From assembly GCA_036365145.1 (NCBI GenBank), contig JAEOAD010000603.1, positions 992,001 to 1,056,000 of the forward strand: a stretch of DNA of 64,000 bases, in the 5' to 3' direction. Source of the DNA: Orientallactaga sibirica (Eukaryota > Chordata > Mammalia > Rodentia > Dipodidae). The translations under genes were made by a program, and so were the position numbers. Of this stretch, positions 10,745-23,156 are shown one piece after another (the stretch's first letter is position 1; each line of letters opens with the position of its first letter). The notes under the pieces were generated by a model. That model saw only the letters and a program-made list of their open reading frames with translations. It did no database searches and had not been told where the DNA came from.

Positions 10745-13290
10745 GGGAAATTTTCAAGAAAAGAAAACTATAGGCCTATTTCCCTGATGAACTTATATGC
10801 AAAGATTCTGAACAAAATCTTCACAAACCAAATTCAGCAACACATCAAAAGCATTATCCACCTTGATAAAGTATACTTTATCCCAGGAATGCAGGGTTGG
10901 TGCAGAAATCTGTCAATATAATAAACCACATAAATAAGCTTAAACACATAACCACATGATCAAAATATTGGAGAGAATAGGCATGGATGGTTTATACCTC
11001 AACATAATAAAGGCTATATATAAATCTCCTAAAGCCCAGATAATACTTAATGGGGAGAGACTGAAGGAATTCCCATTGAAATCAAGAACAAGACAGGAGT
11101 GTCCACTCTCACTTCTACTCTCCAACATAGTACTGGAAGTCATAGCTCAAGCAATAAGACAAGAGAAAGAAATAAAAGGGATACAAATTGTAAATGAAGA
11201 AGTTAACTTAGCCCTATTCCCAGAAAACATGATTTTATACATAAATGACCCAAGAAACTCCATCTCAAAACTCTTAAAGGTGATTAATTCCTTCAGCAAA
11301 GTATCAGGATACAAACTTCAATGCACAAAAATCAGTGGCCTTTCTGAATGCAAAGACACAGATACAGAGAAAGAAATTGGAGACATTGTCCCTTTTTCAA
11401 TAGCAACAACAAAAAATATATCTTGGAATAACATTAACCTTTACAATGAAAACATAAAAACACTTAAGAAATAAATTGAGGAGGACTTGAGAAGATGGAA
11501 AGACAGCCTATGCTCCTGGACAAACAGAATTAACATTGTGAAAATGACAATCTTACCAAAAGCAATATACAGATTTAATCCAATACCCATAAAAATCCCA
11601 GCATTATTCTTCAAAGAGATAGAAAATATGATCTCAACATTCATATGGAATAGCAGAAGGCCTCAGATATCCAAGGACATCCTCAGCAAAAGAAACACTG
11701 CTGGAGGCATCACCATACCTAATCTAAAGCTATATTACAAAGCCATAGTAACAAAAACAGCATGGTAGTGGCATAAAAACAGGATTATAGACCAATGGAA
11801 CAAAAGAGGACTTTGGGTCAAGTAACTACAGCTACTTGATAGCTGACAAAGGCCCTAAAAATGTAAACTGGAAAAAAGACAGCATCTTCAGCAAATGATG
11901 TTGGACAAACTGGATAACCATATGTAGGAAGGTGAAACTAGATCCACACATCTCGCCATGCATAAAAATCATGTTCAAAGGGATCAGAGACCTCAATATA
12001 AGCCCAGAAACTCTGCTACTACTGGAAGAAAAAAATAGGGGGAACTTTCCACAATATTCGAGTGTGGAAAGACTTACTAAACAAAACCCCAGTATCTCAG
12101 GAAATTAAACAATCACTCAACCATTGGGATCTCATGAAACTGTAAAGTTTTTTCACAGACAAACATACAGTAAGCAGATCCAATCTATTACCCACAGAAT
12201 GGGAGAAAAATTTTGCCAGTTATACAAAAGAGGTCTAATTTCTAGAATCTAAAAAGAGCTCAAAAACATAAATAAAAAATGAAACAAACCCACTCACAAA
12301 ATGGGACACAGAACTTAACAGGGAGTTCTCAGAGGAAGAAATACAAATGGCAAACAGACACTTAAGAAAATGTTCAACATCCTTAACCAGCAAGGAAATG
12401 CAAATTAAAACAACTATGAGATTCCACCTTACCATGGTAAGAATAACAAACATTAAAAAATCAAATGAAAACAAATGCTGATGAGGATGTGGAGAAATAA
12501 GAACCCTCATTCACTGTTGGTGAGAATGCAAGATGGTACAACCACTATGGAAAGCAATATGAAGACTCCTATAAAGGATGACTATAGAGTTATCAATGAC
12601 CCAGTTATTACCTTACTGAGCATTTACCCTAAAAGCCCCATGTCATAATAGCTAAGAACTGGAATTAACCCACTTGTCCAACAAATGGATAACCAAGATG
12701 TGGTATGTCTATCTGATGGAATTCTACACAGAAGTAAGGAAAAATGACACAATGAAATTTGAAGAAAAATGGTCAAACTTGGAACAGATAATTCTCTTTT
12801 TCAGATGGATGTAGGACCTGAGGAGAGAATCAGCCCATTGCATCTCACCAGGGCCCCAGCTGAAACCATAGAGTAATTGGGGAAATGAGCAAGAGTTCTG
12901 CCTTCTTAGTTAACCTAGTATCAGTGCAAGGGGGAAAAAGATAGACACAAACAACACTCAACTCCTACCAAACCAGAGATCCAGTGACACAGGATCCCCA
13001 GACCTCAACACTGAAGTAGAATTAAAACAAACCCAACATGGCTCATAGAAATTCACAGAAGAGGTTCCAGAAAGATTGTTAGAGCCACATGTTGGGACAC
13101 TATGCCTCTTCCCCATAACTTATTGATACCCCCACTATGAACCATCCACAATCTACATGGGGAAAATTGATATCCCCAATGAGGAGTGTTCCTTCAGTGG
13201 AGGGGAGGACAGGGAGGAGCCTAAGGATGGTACCAACATGTGCTGTTTACACACTGTGTATATATATAAAACTAATGAAAAAAACTTAAA
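10745..13290 (+). mobile_element. 5'-truncated, degenerate L1 (ORF2 C-terminal half plus 3' UTR)
   Basis: Begins abruptly inside the ORF2 reverse-transcriptase region ('aaaagaaaactataggcctatttccctgatgaac', broken here) and runs through the RT palm, thumb and C-terminal domain to about 12,790. A 3' UTR to about 13,290 follows. The frame is broken, with stops at 11,474 and 11,768. Relative to the L1 at 60.4-64 kb two internal deletions are visible: about 55 bp at 10,953, which removes RT motif A with its catalytic Asp, and about 920 bp at 12,797, which removes most of the ORF2-proximal 3' UTR. The motif C position reads F-P-E-N instead of the expected A-D-D. It is a dead copy. Confidence 0.9.
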
Positions 13291-13370
13291 AAAAGAAAAT
13301 TACTGTACTAATATTATTTTTTCTCTTGCCAATTTTAATGTTTAATCTATAGGAATTTGAAGAATTGAAG

Positions 13371-13592
13371 GGGGCTGGAGAGGTGGCATAGCAGATAAGG
13401 TGCTTGTCTGTGAAGCATAAGAGTCCAGGTTCTATTCTCCAGTACCCACTTAAGCCAGATGCACAAGGTGGCACATGTGTCTAGACTTTGTTTGCAGTGG
13501 CTAGAGGCCCTAGCAAATCAATTCTCTCTGTATCTGCCTCTCTCTTGCTCACTCTTGTTCTCTCTCTAATAAATAAATAAAATAAAATATTT
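13371..13592 (+). mobile_element. tRNA-derived SINE
   Basis: 'gggctggagaggtggcatag', 'agccagatgcacaaggtgg', 'gtttgcagtggctagaggcc', CT-rich tract and an AAATA tail to about 13,592. Confidence 0.92.
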
Positions 13593-14644
13593 ATTTAAAA
13601 AGTTGAAGTGAATTAGGTCTAGACTTGTTTATAGGCAGATGCAAAACATTTTGTTTTTTTCAACTTAAAGGAAATTATATTTTGGAACCTTTATATGCTA
13701 GCATGAAACAATCCTGAGATTAAAAAGCATGAGGGCCTAAGGATACTGTGGATACTGTGGTGCTAAATTTATTCCTGAATTCAAAACTCCTCACATTTCT
13801 CTTCTTGTGTATTAAAAAAGCCACAATTATGTCATAGTATTTATATATTGAGTAATACACTCTTTCAGGCCATTTCATTTCCCAAAAAATGTTGTAAAAG
13901 AACTAGGTTCTTAGTAAATAATTTGCTTCTAAATTACACACAGTTTCAGTATTTTCCAAATAAAAAATGAAAAAGTTGCATTAGAAAATAATAAATATCC
14001 CAAACATCTGAATATTATTGATCACAAGCATCTAACTATTATTAAAACACCTAATTCCTATTGTAGTTTAGGTGAATTTTTTCCTAACATATTTTTATTT
14101 GGTCTTATTTATTTTTTTGCACATACCATGAGTGTTGGATACAGATTAGATGGCTATTTTCATGGCAAACTGCACTCTTTTGCTGGAATGATGTTCAAAT
14201 AACAGCATTATCATAAGTATAAATGGTCCAGATGACAATGAATACTTTTTCCAATGAAATAAATATGCAACTCTGCAATTTATTTGATTTTTTAAAAGTG
14301 AACATCTGAAGGGCGTTTATTATTTTGAGTGACATGAAATTCTGAAGATACAAGTAAGCACATCCCTTATATTAAGTAGGAGCTAATACTCAATTATATT
14401 AATTCATGCATCATGTATTTTATTCATATTTTATATGTATCTATCACTGAGTGAGGTGCTGGGAACATAAAGATATCTGTGATTGGACCTTGCCTCAATA
14501 AACCTGTAATATTGAGGGAAAGACATATGTAAATATATAAAGGCTTATTATCCCTTGGTTCTTTTGCCAAAGCATTGCTGTAATCAAAGATCAGAAGGTC
14601 TCCTTCATGTATGAACTGGTATTTCTGTGCCTCAAATATGTTTT
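13593..14644. other. unassigned DNA
   Basis: AT-rich; no element or exon recognised. Confidence 0.5.
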
Positions 14645-14660
14645 AGAAAATGTCTTGTCT

Positions 14661-14883
14661 GGGCTGTAGAGATGGCTTAGTGGTTAAGGCTCTTGCCTGC
14701 AAAGCCAAAGGACCCAGGTTCAACTCCCAGGACCCACATAAGTCAGATGCACAAAGGGGTTCACACATTTGCAGTTTGTTAGCAGGGATGAAGGCTCTGG
14801 CATGCCCACACACGCTCACTCGCTACCTGCCTATTTCTGTATCTCTCTCTCTCTCAAATAAGTAAATAAATAAATATTTAAAA
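14661..14883 (+). mobile_element. tRNA-derived SINE
   Basis: Well-preserved A-box-like 'tggcttagtggttaagg' and B-box-like 'ggttcaactcc', the internal RNA polymerase III promoter of tRNA-type SINEs. Near-identical flanks (agaaaatgtcttgtct at 14,645 and agaaaatattttgtct at 14,884) are a decayed target duplication. Confidence 0.93.
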
Positions 14884-14917
14884 AGAAAATATTTTGTCTT
14901 AGAAAATCAATGCTGAA

Positions 14918-16160
14918 TAGCATATGGTGTCTTCAGTAGTAGGGTCTTACCAATAACCTTTGGTGAGTTATCCAGTACTCTGACAGAAATCTGTCTTCTT
15001 TTGGGAAACCTTGTAGGTCTCACTGGTCAACAGCTCCTTGTGGATGTTAACCACATGCTGGTATTGGGAGTTACAGGTCAGTGCCAAGAGAAAAGAAGGA
15101 AGAAAAAAATATAGGTAATATTAAAGAGAAAGAGAGAAAAGGGAATGATACAGAGAGAAACAGGATAAGATTTAAGTTACTCTTCATCCTACCCTTTCCC
15201 AGCCCCCGTGATTCAGGTTTTCTCTTCAACCACCTGATGTAGTTTTGACCTTTTAGTATGTCCTTCAGGATATAGGATTTTATGGTACCACTTCCATTTG
15301 GGTCCAGTTTTTTGTCCCCCCACCCACCCTTTCCTTGCCCTCCCACCCAACTATCCCTAATGTCCAGTCCTTGAGATGTTTAGTAGGTGTGTCAGCATCT
15401 CAAGAAAATAGAAATTAGGAGCCACAGATGAGTGAGACCATGTGACGCTTATCTTTCTGTGATTGGGTGAGTTTGCTAAGAATGATCTCTTCCAAGTTTG
15501 ACCATTTTTCTTCAAATTGCTTTATGTCACTTTTCCTTACTGCTGTGTAGAATTCCATTGTGTAGATATACCACATCTTAGTTATCCATTCATCTAATGA
15601 TGGACATCTGGGTTGATTCCAGCTCTTAGCTATTATGAATTGAGCAGCTATAAACATGCTTGAGCAAATATCTCTGATCTGAGGCTTGGAACTTTTAGGG
15701 TAAATGTTCAGTAAGGGGATAACTGGGTCTGTTGGTCCCTCTATTGTCATCCTTTTTAGGAGTCTCCATATTGCTTTCCATAGTGGTTGTACAAGCTTAC
15801 ATCCCTACCCACAGTGAATGAAGGTTCCTATTTCTCCACATCCTCACCAGCATTTATTGCCATTAGATTTTTAAATTTTTGCTGTTCTTACTGGGGTAAG
15901 GCGGAATCTTATAGATATTTTAATTTGCATTTCTCTGATGATTAGGGATGTTGAACATTTTCTTACATGTGTGTTTGCCATTTATATTTCTTCCTCTGAG
16001 AACTCCCTGTGCAGTTCTCTGCCCCATTTTGTAAGTGGGTTGCTTGATTTTTTTATTGTTTAGGTTTTTGAGTTCTTTGTAAATTTTAGAGATTATGCCT
16101 CTCTCCAATGTGTATCCAGCAAAAATTTTCTCCCATTCAGTGGGTAATCTATTGGTTCTG
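14918..16160 (-). mobile_element. L1 segment (ORF2 end and 3' UTR), inverted half
   Basis: Minus-strand L1. It holds the C-terminal ORF2 region (about 15,415-16,160, with frames broken at 15,750 and around 15,920-16,246). The 3' UTR, with its purine-rich tract on the plus strand (about 15,090-15,165), runs left to about 14,918 and stops exactly where the 3' UTR reads '...accatatgct'. It adjoins a plus-strand 3' UTR segment that begins where this one ends in L1 coordinates. Confidence 0.88.
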
Positions 16161-16165
16161 TGGAC

Positions 16166-16401
16166 AGAACATGGAGAGACCTGGATGGAATCTGGAAGAG
16201 AGTCAGTCCCCAGACAGTTAGCTTGTGTAGTGCCAGAAGGTGCCAAATAAGTGACTGGGAGAAAATGGCCAACATCTGTCTAAGCAACTCGTGGTCTAAG
16301 CTCCTCAGCAGCAAACAACCTGTCATGATGTTCACACAAGTCCAGTAGTAGCACACAGCCATGGTGGGTTACCAACTGCTCTAAATTTGGCTAACGGATC
16401 C
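16166..16401 (+). mobile_element. L1 3' UTR segment, opposite strand to its neighbour
   Basis: Aligns with 63,665-63,894 of the L1 at the end of the window: 'aacatggagagacctggatgg', 'ccaacatctgtctaagcaac', 'ggtctaagct', 'ggctaacggatcc'. It lacks the terminal part of the 3' UTR and a poly(A) tail. Confidence 0.85.
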
Positions 16402-16876
16402 GCTCAGTGTCTAAACATTTATTTAAATGATCAAAAGCTTTAATAAAATATAATTTTTTGCATCTAAGATGCAATTTATAATCTTTATTATTATTTATGT
16501 AATTATTGTAATATTTGCCTATATGTTCATGAGATTATTTGAAACATAAATTTCTTACTCTTTCCCATTCCTCCTGTGTATTTATGCATGTAGTTACCTT
16601 TTTATCTAAATATGCCTGAATCTATGATCTATGTGAAAAGTATATACATGATATACATTTGTGTTTTTATCATCTTTTAGTATCTCAAATCCCCAATGTA
16701 TTCAATAATTTTCAATCATGTACAGAGTGTGTTTTCATCATAATCGCCTTTTATTACCTTTAGTTGTCTTCTCACTCCCATCCCACCTCCACTGATATCT
16801 TCTTTCTGAAGTCAGCCTTCTATTTTGATGTGTTTTCTTTTCCCTCTTTTACCTTCTATATTAAAAGGTTAATGGT
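16402..16876. other. unassigned DNA
   Basis: No element or gene recognised. The last 12 bases (aaggttaatggt) are one arm of the target duplication of the following SINE. Confidence 0.45.
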
Positions 16877-17109
16877 TGGGATGGAGAGATGGCTAAGCAG
16901 TTATGGTGCTTGCCTGCAAAACTAAATGACCCCAAATCAATTCCCCAAGACCCCCATAAGCCAGATATACAAGGCGGCATATGTGTCTGGAGTTTGTTCA
17001 CAGCAGCTAGAGGCCCTGACATGCCCATTCTCTCTCTCTGCCGTTTTCTCTCTCTCAAGTAAGTGAATGAATGAATAAATAGATAAATAAATAAATAAAT
17101 ATATTTTTT
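16877..17109 (+). mobile_element. tRNA-derived SINE
   Basis: 'gggatggagagatggctaagcag', 'cataagccagatatac', CT tract, (AAATA)n tail. Imperfect target duplication aaggttaatggt / aagttgatggt. Confidence 0.9.
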
Positions 17110-19298
17110 AAGTTGATGGTCCCAACATTGTGCAGGTCTGATGAAGCCAGTAACAGCTACTGTGGAGACATGAATGCAATGGTCATGTCATATGCTGAAG
17201 ATATCATTTCAAAGATGGCATTCCAAAGTTCTGCTCCCTTCCTATGGGTTTTACATTCTGCTTGTCTTCTGTGATGTTCCCTCAGCCTTGGAGTGTGGAG
17301 GCATATTCCACCTAGTACTGAACACTTAAGCGTTGCTTTTATTCTCAGGATGTTGACTAGATTTTAGTAGTAGTCATTGCTAGCTACAAAAGTAACTTTT
17401 ATGTTCAAAGGTGAGAATAAGCATAAATATAAATATTTAAGAGGACAATTTTATGCACGCAATATATCCATTTAGCCAAATAACAAATTGCCATCTAGGA
17501 ACATTGACCTTCTGAGCCACAGACTTTTTGTCTGGTTTTCAACACAAGGTATGTGTTGTCTTGCATGAATTGTGCCTCAAATCTATCAGAGAGTAGTTGG
17601 TTACCTCCATAGCAATCATGTCACTATTGGACCAGTGGGCAAATCATGCCTTGCTGAACAGTTGTGTAGGATGTATCATAGTGCGTGGTAGTTTCTATCC
17701 CCACCTCTATTTCATATACATATGATCAAAGCATATAGATAGATGATATATGGATAGATGGCAGATAGATAGGCTTTGGTGTGCTTCGTTTTAGTATAGT
17801 TCTGTAACATATTATTTCAGTTTTGATTTCTTCAATGATCCCTTATTATTCAGTATTATGCTGCTTAATCTCTACAAGTTTGGATGTTTTCTCATTTTCC
17901 TTCCAGGAGAGCCCAACTGTGTTTATTAAATCATCTGTGTTTTAAATAATATTTCTCACTTATAAGGACACTGACTTATTGTACTGTCTATGTCATTCCC
18001 CATGCCTCTCCAAAGAACTGGTGATGAGATCCTGATTATCCTGCTCTGTGGAAAATAAGATTTCTATCTGGAAATTCTTACTACACTAAACCAAGCAGTG
18101 ATCTTTCCACAGAAACAAATCTTGCAAGAATTACTGCAACAGAATTTAACATATCTTGCCAAGAATTACAGCAAATGTATTGAAATTGACATGCACCATA
18201 TTTCACACTAAGATGATTAGATTATCCATGCATCCCAGCCTTCTTTAGGAGAAGGAAAGTTATGGGACATTTTCCACAATAATTTTTTTTCCTGGGCCTC
18301 TTTTGTTTTTCTAAAGCTCATTATTCCATCCTAATTCTCCCTAACTGAAATTTTCTTCCAAAGTCACACATTCAGACTGAATATTTCCCCTTCTATCATA
18401 TTTTGGGACAATAGTTTTAGGATAAAATCCCAGAAAACACCAAAGGGCTGAAGAAATAAGGCAAAGAATGGAAGAAGTCAATATAAGATGTGTTACTAAG
18501 TAAATTATCACTGTGGTTAAGGGGAGTGGTGCTGCTGGGGAATTCTGGGGGTAATATAGACCTGTCACAGAGTTATCCCACCCAAAGGGCCAGCCAGTGG
18601 GGCTACTTGCACACAAAGCCCTGCCACTCACAACTAAGTGGTTCATGGGATGCAATAGTAATTTTCTATAGAACTTTGGACTTAATGAGCACAGGAGCAG
18701 AGTGTGTTCAGTCATCAAGGAAACCCTCAGGCCTTAGATGTACCTTTTGGTGGTCAACTTATGAACACTCTTATGTCAAGGCCAGGAGAAGAGACTTTCC
18801 AAAAGTATCATTGGCTTCATTTGTGAGCTATTAAGGATAGAGTGCAAGAAACCCCACACCATTTTTTCTCACATGGAATTTGATAGAGAGGAATAATAAT
18901 TTGTTTTCAAGAACCTTGAAACAAAAGTAAAGAGGCAGAATATTCCTAGTTTTGTCTTAAAATATTCATAAAACATGAGCCAATGTTTTCATGGCTAAAC
19001 ATCAGTCTTGGGGAAAGCATCTAAAGGGAAAACAGGGATTTATGCACAAAAACCTTTAATGTAGAATTATGTACAACAAAAGAAAAACTAGAAGGAACCA
19101 AACTTGATACTGGCTAAGGCATAGTTAATAAAGCTGATTAATATCTAAAAATAAATTTTAATTCCTCAAAAGTGGAGCAGAATACAAGGATATGTATAAA
19201 AACAAGGTGTCAGGAGGAGGGAAAATGGCTGAGGGGAGGTTATAAAGCAGTAATGTTTTTGCCTCTGGATAGTGGGATTACAAGTGATTTCTTTGTTT

Positions 19299-19299
<1 letters not shown>
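17110..19299. other. mostly unassigned DNA; short GATA repeat and possible old L1
   Basis: A degenerate (GATA)n lies at about 17,734-17,772. The stretch 17,780-17,990 ('gatttcttcaatgatccct', 'ttattcagtatta') resembles an ancient minus-strand L1 ORF2 piece. Between 18,341 and 18,834 both strands stay open for over 110 codons, but neither frame shows a family motif, so I do not call a gene. Confidence 0.4.
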
Positions 19300-19329
<30 letters not shown>

Positions 19330-19553
19330 GGAGGTAGAGAGAGAGGGAGAGGGAGACAGATAGAGATGGGCACGCCAGCAGCCTCTCAGTTGCTGAAAAC
19401 AAAATCCAGATGAGTGCACCCCCTTGTGGTCAAGTGTGGCATTTCACCCTTGTGTTACTTTGCATCTGGCTAAATGTGGGACCTGGAGATTGGAACCGGC
19501 ATTCTTAGGTTTAGGAGGCAGGCGCCTTAACAGCTAAGCTATCTCTCCAGCCC
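19300..19553 (-). mobile_element. tRNA-derived SINE, longer subtype, reverse
   Basis: GA tract (19,311-19,366), then 'gggcacgccagcagcctctcag', the extra middle segment 'cccccttgtggtcaagtgtgg', and the reversed head 'ctaagctatctctccagccc'. Same subtype as the copy at 46,549-46,804. Confidence 0.9.
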
Positions 19554-20227
19554 TGTTTCTTATATTTTTTATTCTTCCATTTTTTTCCTATAATTAAGTC
19601 TCTTTCACAATCTAAAAGATATCAAAATAAAAATAGTATTGCTATAGCTATGAAATAATGAATGTAAGCCCTGATGATTATAGAAGACCCTGGGCATTTA
19701 GTTGGCTTCAGGGTGTGTTTCAGATAATACTTTCCATGTCTTTCTATACTACAAAGACAAGATTTTAGTTTCTTTTGCCTTCCTGCTTCCTGATAGGTGT
19801 GAGGACTCAGAAATAAGGTGCTATCCATGAAGCAGACCCCAGCCCTGGCCAGTCACCAAATCTTCCAGAGCTTTGAATTTGAATTTCCCAACCTCTAGAA
19901 CTTTAAGAAAACAAACTTCTATTATTTATAAATTCCCATCTCAGGTATTTAGTTATAGCTACATAAACAGGCTACAACACTATTTCTATGCCTTAAGGTT
20001 ATGTATATGTCTAAAGATAAATAGTCTCTTATAGATATCATGTAAGTGGATCATGTTTATGTCTGTGTTATCCATTGACAGTTTATTGGCAAACTTAATC
20101 CATTTTCAATTGAAATTATTATTGCTAGGAAGGACTTAATGTTAATAATTTTCTAATGTTTCCTCACTTTCTTAGGTCCTTCATTTCTTTTCTTTCCATA
20201 TTCCTGTATTTCTTTGTGTATTAGCAA
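19554..20227. other. unassigned DNA
   Basis: No recognisable element or exon. Confidence 0.45.
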
Positions 20228-22090
20228 TTTTTTTATATTTATTTGTATTAGTTATCCACATACATAACATGTTAGTACTATCCTTTCCTTCATCTCTGCC
20301 TCTTTTCCAAAGGGACCTTCATCTGGGGATTCAGATCATCCCCATGGGAATTGTGGGTCATGCATTGTGGAGGTAGCCATCAGTGATGGGGAAGAGGCCA
20401 TGTCTCTGTGCATAATGTACCAACTTGTGGCTCATATAATCTTGCAACCCCCCTTCTGCAAAATTCCCTGAGCCATGTTGGGTGTGTTTTAAGTTGACTT
20501 AAGTGATGGGCTCTTATGAGCCTCTGGATCTCTGGTTGGTAGGTGTTGAGTGTCCTCAGTGTCTATCTTCTTCATCCTTGTGCTGATATCAGATTCACCA
20601 AGAAAGCAGCACTCTTGCTCATTTCCTCAATTCCTCTGTGGTTCCAGCTGTTGTGGTGGTGAAGTGTGATAGGTCATTTCTCTCCTCAGGCATGAGCAGG
20701 ACTCCTGTCCTCTCCATGGCCCTTTGATTCAGGTGCTCCCCCTAAGGGCCTGTTGAGGGTTCAAGCTCTTAGTCTACTATCCATTATATGGGATTATATG
20801 GTACCAGTTCCCTTTGGGTTCAGTTTTGTGTTCCCCCCACCCTTCCCCTCCTCTCAAGGTCTACCCTCCCTATTGTCTAGGCCTCAGATGCCTATTAAGT
20901 ATATCAGCAACTCAGGCTGATCTAGGTTAGGAACTGCAAATGAGTGAGACCATGCAGCGATTGTCTTTCTGTGATTGTGTGAGTTTGCTGAATATAATCT
21001 GTTTCAAGTGCAAGCATTTTTCTACAAATTTCATTGTGCCATTTTTTCTTACTGCTGAGTAGAATTCCATTGTGTAGATATACCACATCTTGGTTATCCA
21101 TTTGTCCAATAACAGATACCTGGGTTGATTCCTGTTCTTAGCTATTATGAATTGAGCAGCTATAAACATGGTTAAGAAAGTATCCCCAACTGAGGTGTGG
21201 TGCTTTTAGGGTAAATGTCCAGTAAGGGAATAACTAAGTCTGTTGGTGACTCTATATCTAACCTTTTTAGGAGTCTTCAAGTTGATTTCCATAGTGGTTG
21301 TATGAGCTTACATTCCTACCAACAGTGAAGAAGGTTTCCTAATTCTCCACATCCTCTCCAACATGTGTTTGCTTTTGTGATTTTTTAATGTTTGCTATCC
21401 TTACTGGGGTAAGGTAGAATCTCATAGTTGTTTCAATTTGCATTTCCCTGATGGATAGGGATGTTGAACATTTTCTTAAATGTGTGTTTGCCATTGGTAT
21501 TTCTTCCCCTGCATACTTCCTATTCAGTTCTCTGACCCATTTTTGTGAATGGGTTGTTTGATTTTTTTTATTATTTAGGTTTTTGTATTCTTTGTAGGTT
21601 CTATATATTAAGTCTCTGTTAGTTGTATAGCTCTCAAAAATTTTCTCCCATACAGTGGGTAATTTATTGGCTCTGCTTATGACATGTTTGTCTGTGCAAA
21701 AACTTTTCAGCTTCTTGAGAACCCATTGCTTGAATGATTGTTTATGTTCCTGAGCTACCAGGGTTTTGTTCAGGAAGTCTTTCCCACTCCTAGATCATGG
21801 AGAGTTCCTTTTTTCTCTACCAGTAGCAGGAGAGTTTCAGGTCTTATATTTAGGTCTTTGGTCCATTTGGACTTGATTTTTGGGCATGGTGAGATGTATG
21901 AGTCTATTTTCATTTTTCTGCATATGGTTATCCAGTTTGTCCAGTACCATCTGTTGAAGATGCTGTCCTTTCTTCAGTCTATGTTACTGGGGCCTTTATC
22001 AAAGGTCAAGTAGCTGTAGTTACTTGACCTAAAGTCTGGATCCTCAATTCTATTCCATGGGTCTATATTCCTGTTTTTATTTGGTAACAT
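20228..22090 (-). mobile_element. 5'-truncated L1, reverse orientation
   Basis: The 3' end lies at about 20,228. The 3' UTR runs to about 20,930, with 'gggaccttcatctgggga', 'ctgtggttccagctgttg' and 'attatatggtaccag'. The ORF2 C-terminal region follows from about 20,930 to 22,090, with several stops. The 3' UTR is shorter than in the 63-kb L1. No target duplication located. Confidence 0.88.
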
Positions 22091-22787
22091 GTCAGGCAAG
22101 ACCTGGATAATGAAAAGTAACCAAACATTCAAATTCTTGGAATGAAATATCCAGGCATGTATTTCAAATAAATCTATCTCATGCCTAGGCCTTTCACCAT
22201 ATAAAGATAAAATGCAGTCTTCAATTTGAACCATAGTTTTGTGAAAATTTACTTAAAAAAATCTTCAAACTTCAACAGTCAAGAATCTTTTAAAATGATA
22301 TTACAAACAAAATTTCATAAGTAAACATAACTATGAGACATTTAATTCTGGTTATTGTCAAAAGTAGATAAAGTTCCTCAGCTATGCCTGTGAGATGCAT
22401 CTGTTATTTCATTGTCTGGTTAAGATGTATTATGAGTAAAAACATATATGTCTCAATCAGTGTATTTAAATCTGTAACAATTTGAGGGCATCATCTACAT
22501 AAGACATTGTGAAAAAAATGTTTGACTGATTTAAAAATTTGAGACATTGAAATATATATTTAGAATGGTTTAAGAGAGGTATTTTCCTTAAAACATATAC
22601 TCTCAGTTTTATGGACATCAATATAGCTGACCTAGTAAGTTGAAAACAAAACCAAAGAGTCCAAGTTCCACATATAAAGTCCATGAAATCTTATCAATCC
22701 ACTCAAAATAAGTTTTGCTACTATTTGTCTTTGTTGTATTAGACATGTTAAATCAAGGTATATGAATACTATTTCTTGGTATCCAAA
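22091..22787. other. unassigned DNA
   Basis: AT-rich, no element recognised. Confidence 0.45.
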
Positions 22788-22792
22788 GACCT

Positions 22793-23151
22793 TGTGGTGG
22801 TTTTATTCAGGTCCCCCCTCCTCCACCATAAACTTATGTGTTCTGAATGCTTAGGTTCCCAGCTAGTGTCAATTTTGGAAATTAATCCTCCTTAAGGCAG
22901 TGTATTGTTGGAGCTGGGCCTGTAAGTGTTATAGCCAACATTCTCTTGCCAGTGTTTGGCATGCTCTCCTGCTGCTCTTGTCTATCTAATGATGGCCAGG
23001 AGGTATGTCTACCCTCTGCTCATGCCATCATTTTCCCCTGCCATCATGGAGCTTCCCTTCAAATCTATAAGACAAAATAAACTTTTTTCCCCACCCACAA
23101 GCTGCTCTTGGTTTGCTGTTTCCTGCCAGCAATGTGAATCTGACTGCAACA
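22793..23151 (+). mobile_element. solo MaLR-like LTR with 5-bp duplication
   Basis: TGTGGTGGTTTTATTC... to ...GACTGCAACA. ORR1-like order of blocks ('ggttcccagct', 'cctgccatcatggagcttcc', poly(A) signal 'aaaataaac', 'tgctcttggtttgctgtttcctgccagcaatg' broken here). Flanked by GACCT at 22,788-22,792 and 23,152-23,156, the 5-bp duplication typical of class III elements. A sister copy lies at 29,693-30,041. Confidence 0.85.
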
Positions 23152-23156
23152 GACCT

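Noticed and set aside
14660..14880. tRNA gene candidates from A-box/B-box matches
   Set aside because: The boxes belong to SINE heads; no cloverleaf with anticodon and acceptor stem could be drawn.
18341..18834. Overlapping open frames of 125 (minus) and 114 (plus) codons
   Set aside because: No family motif on either strand, no splice-site context I could trust, and mutual overlap suggests chance in a less AT-rich patch.
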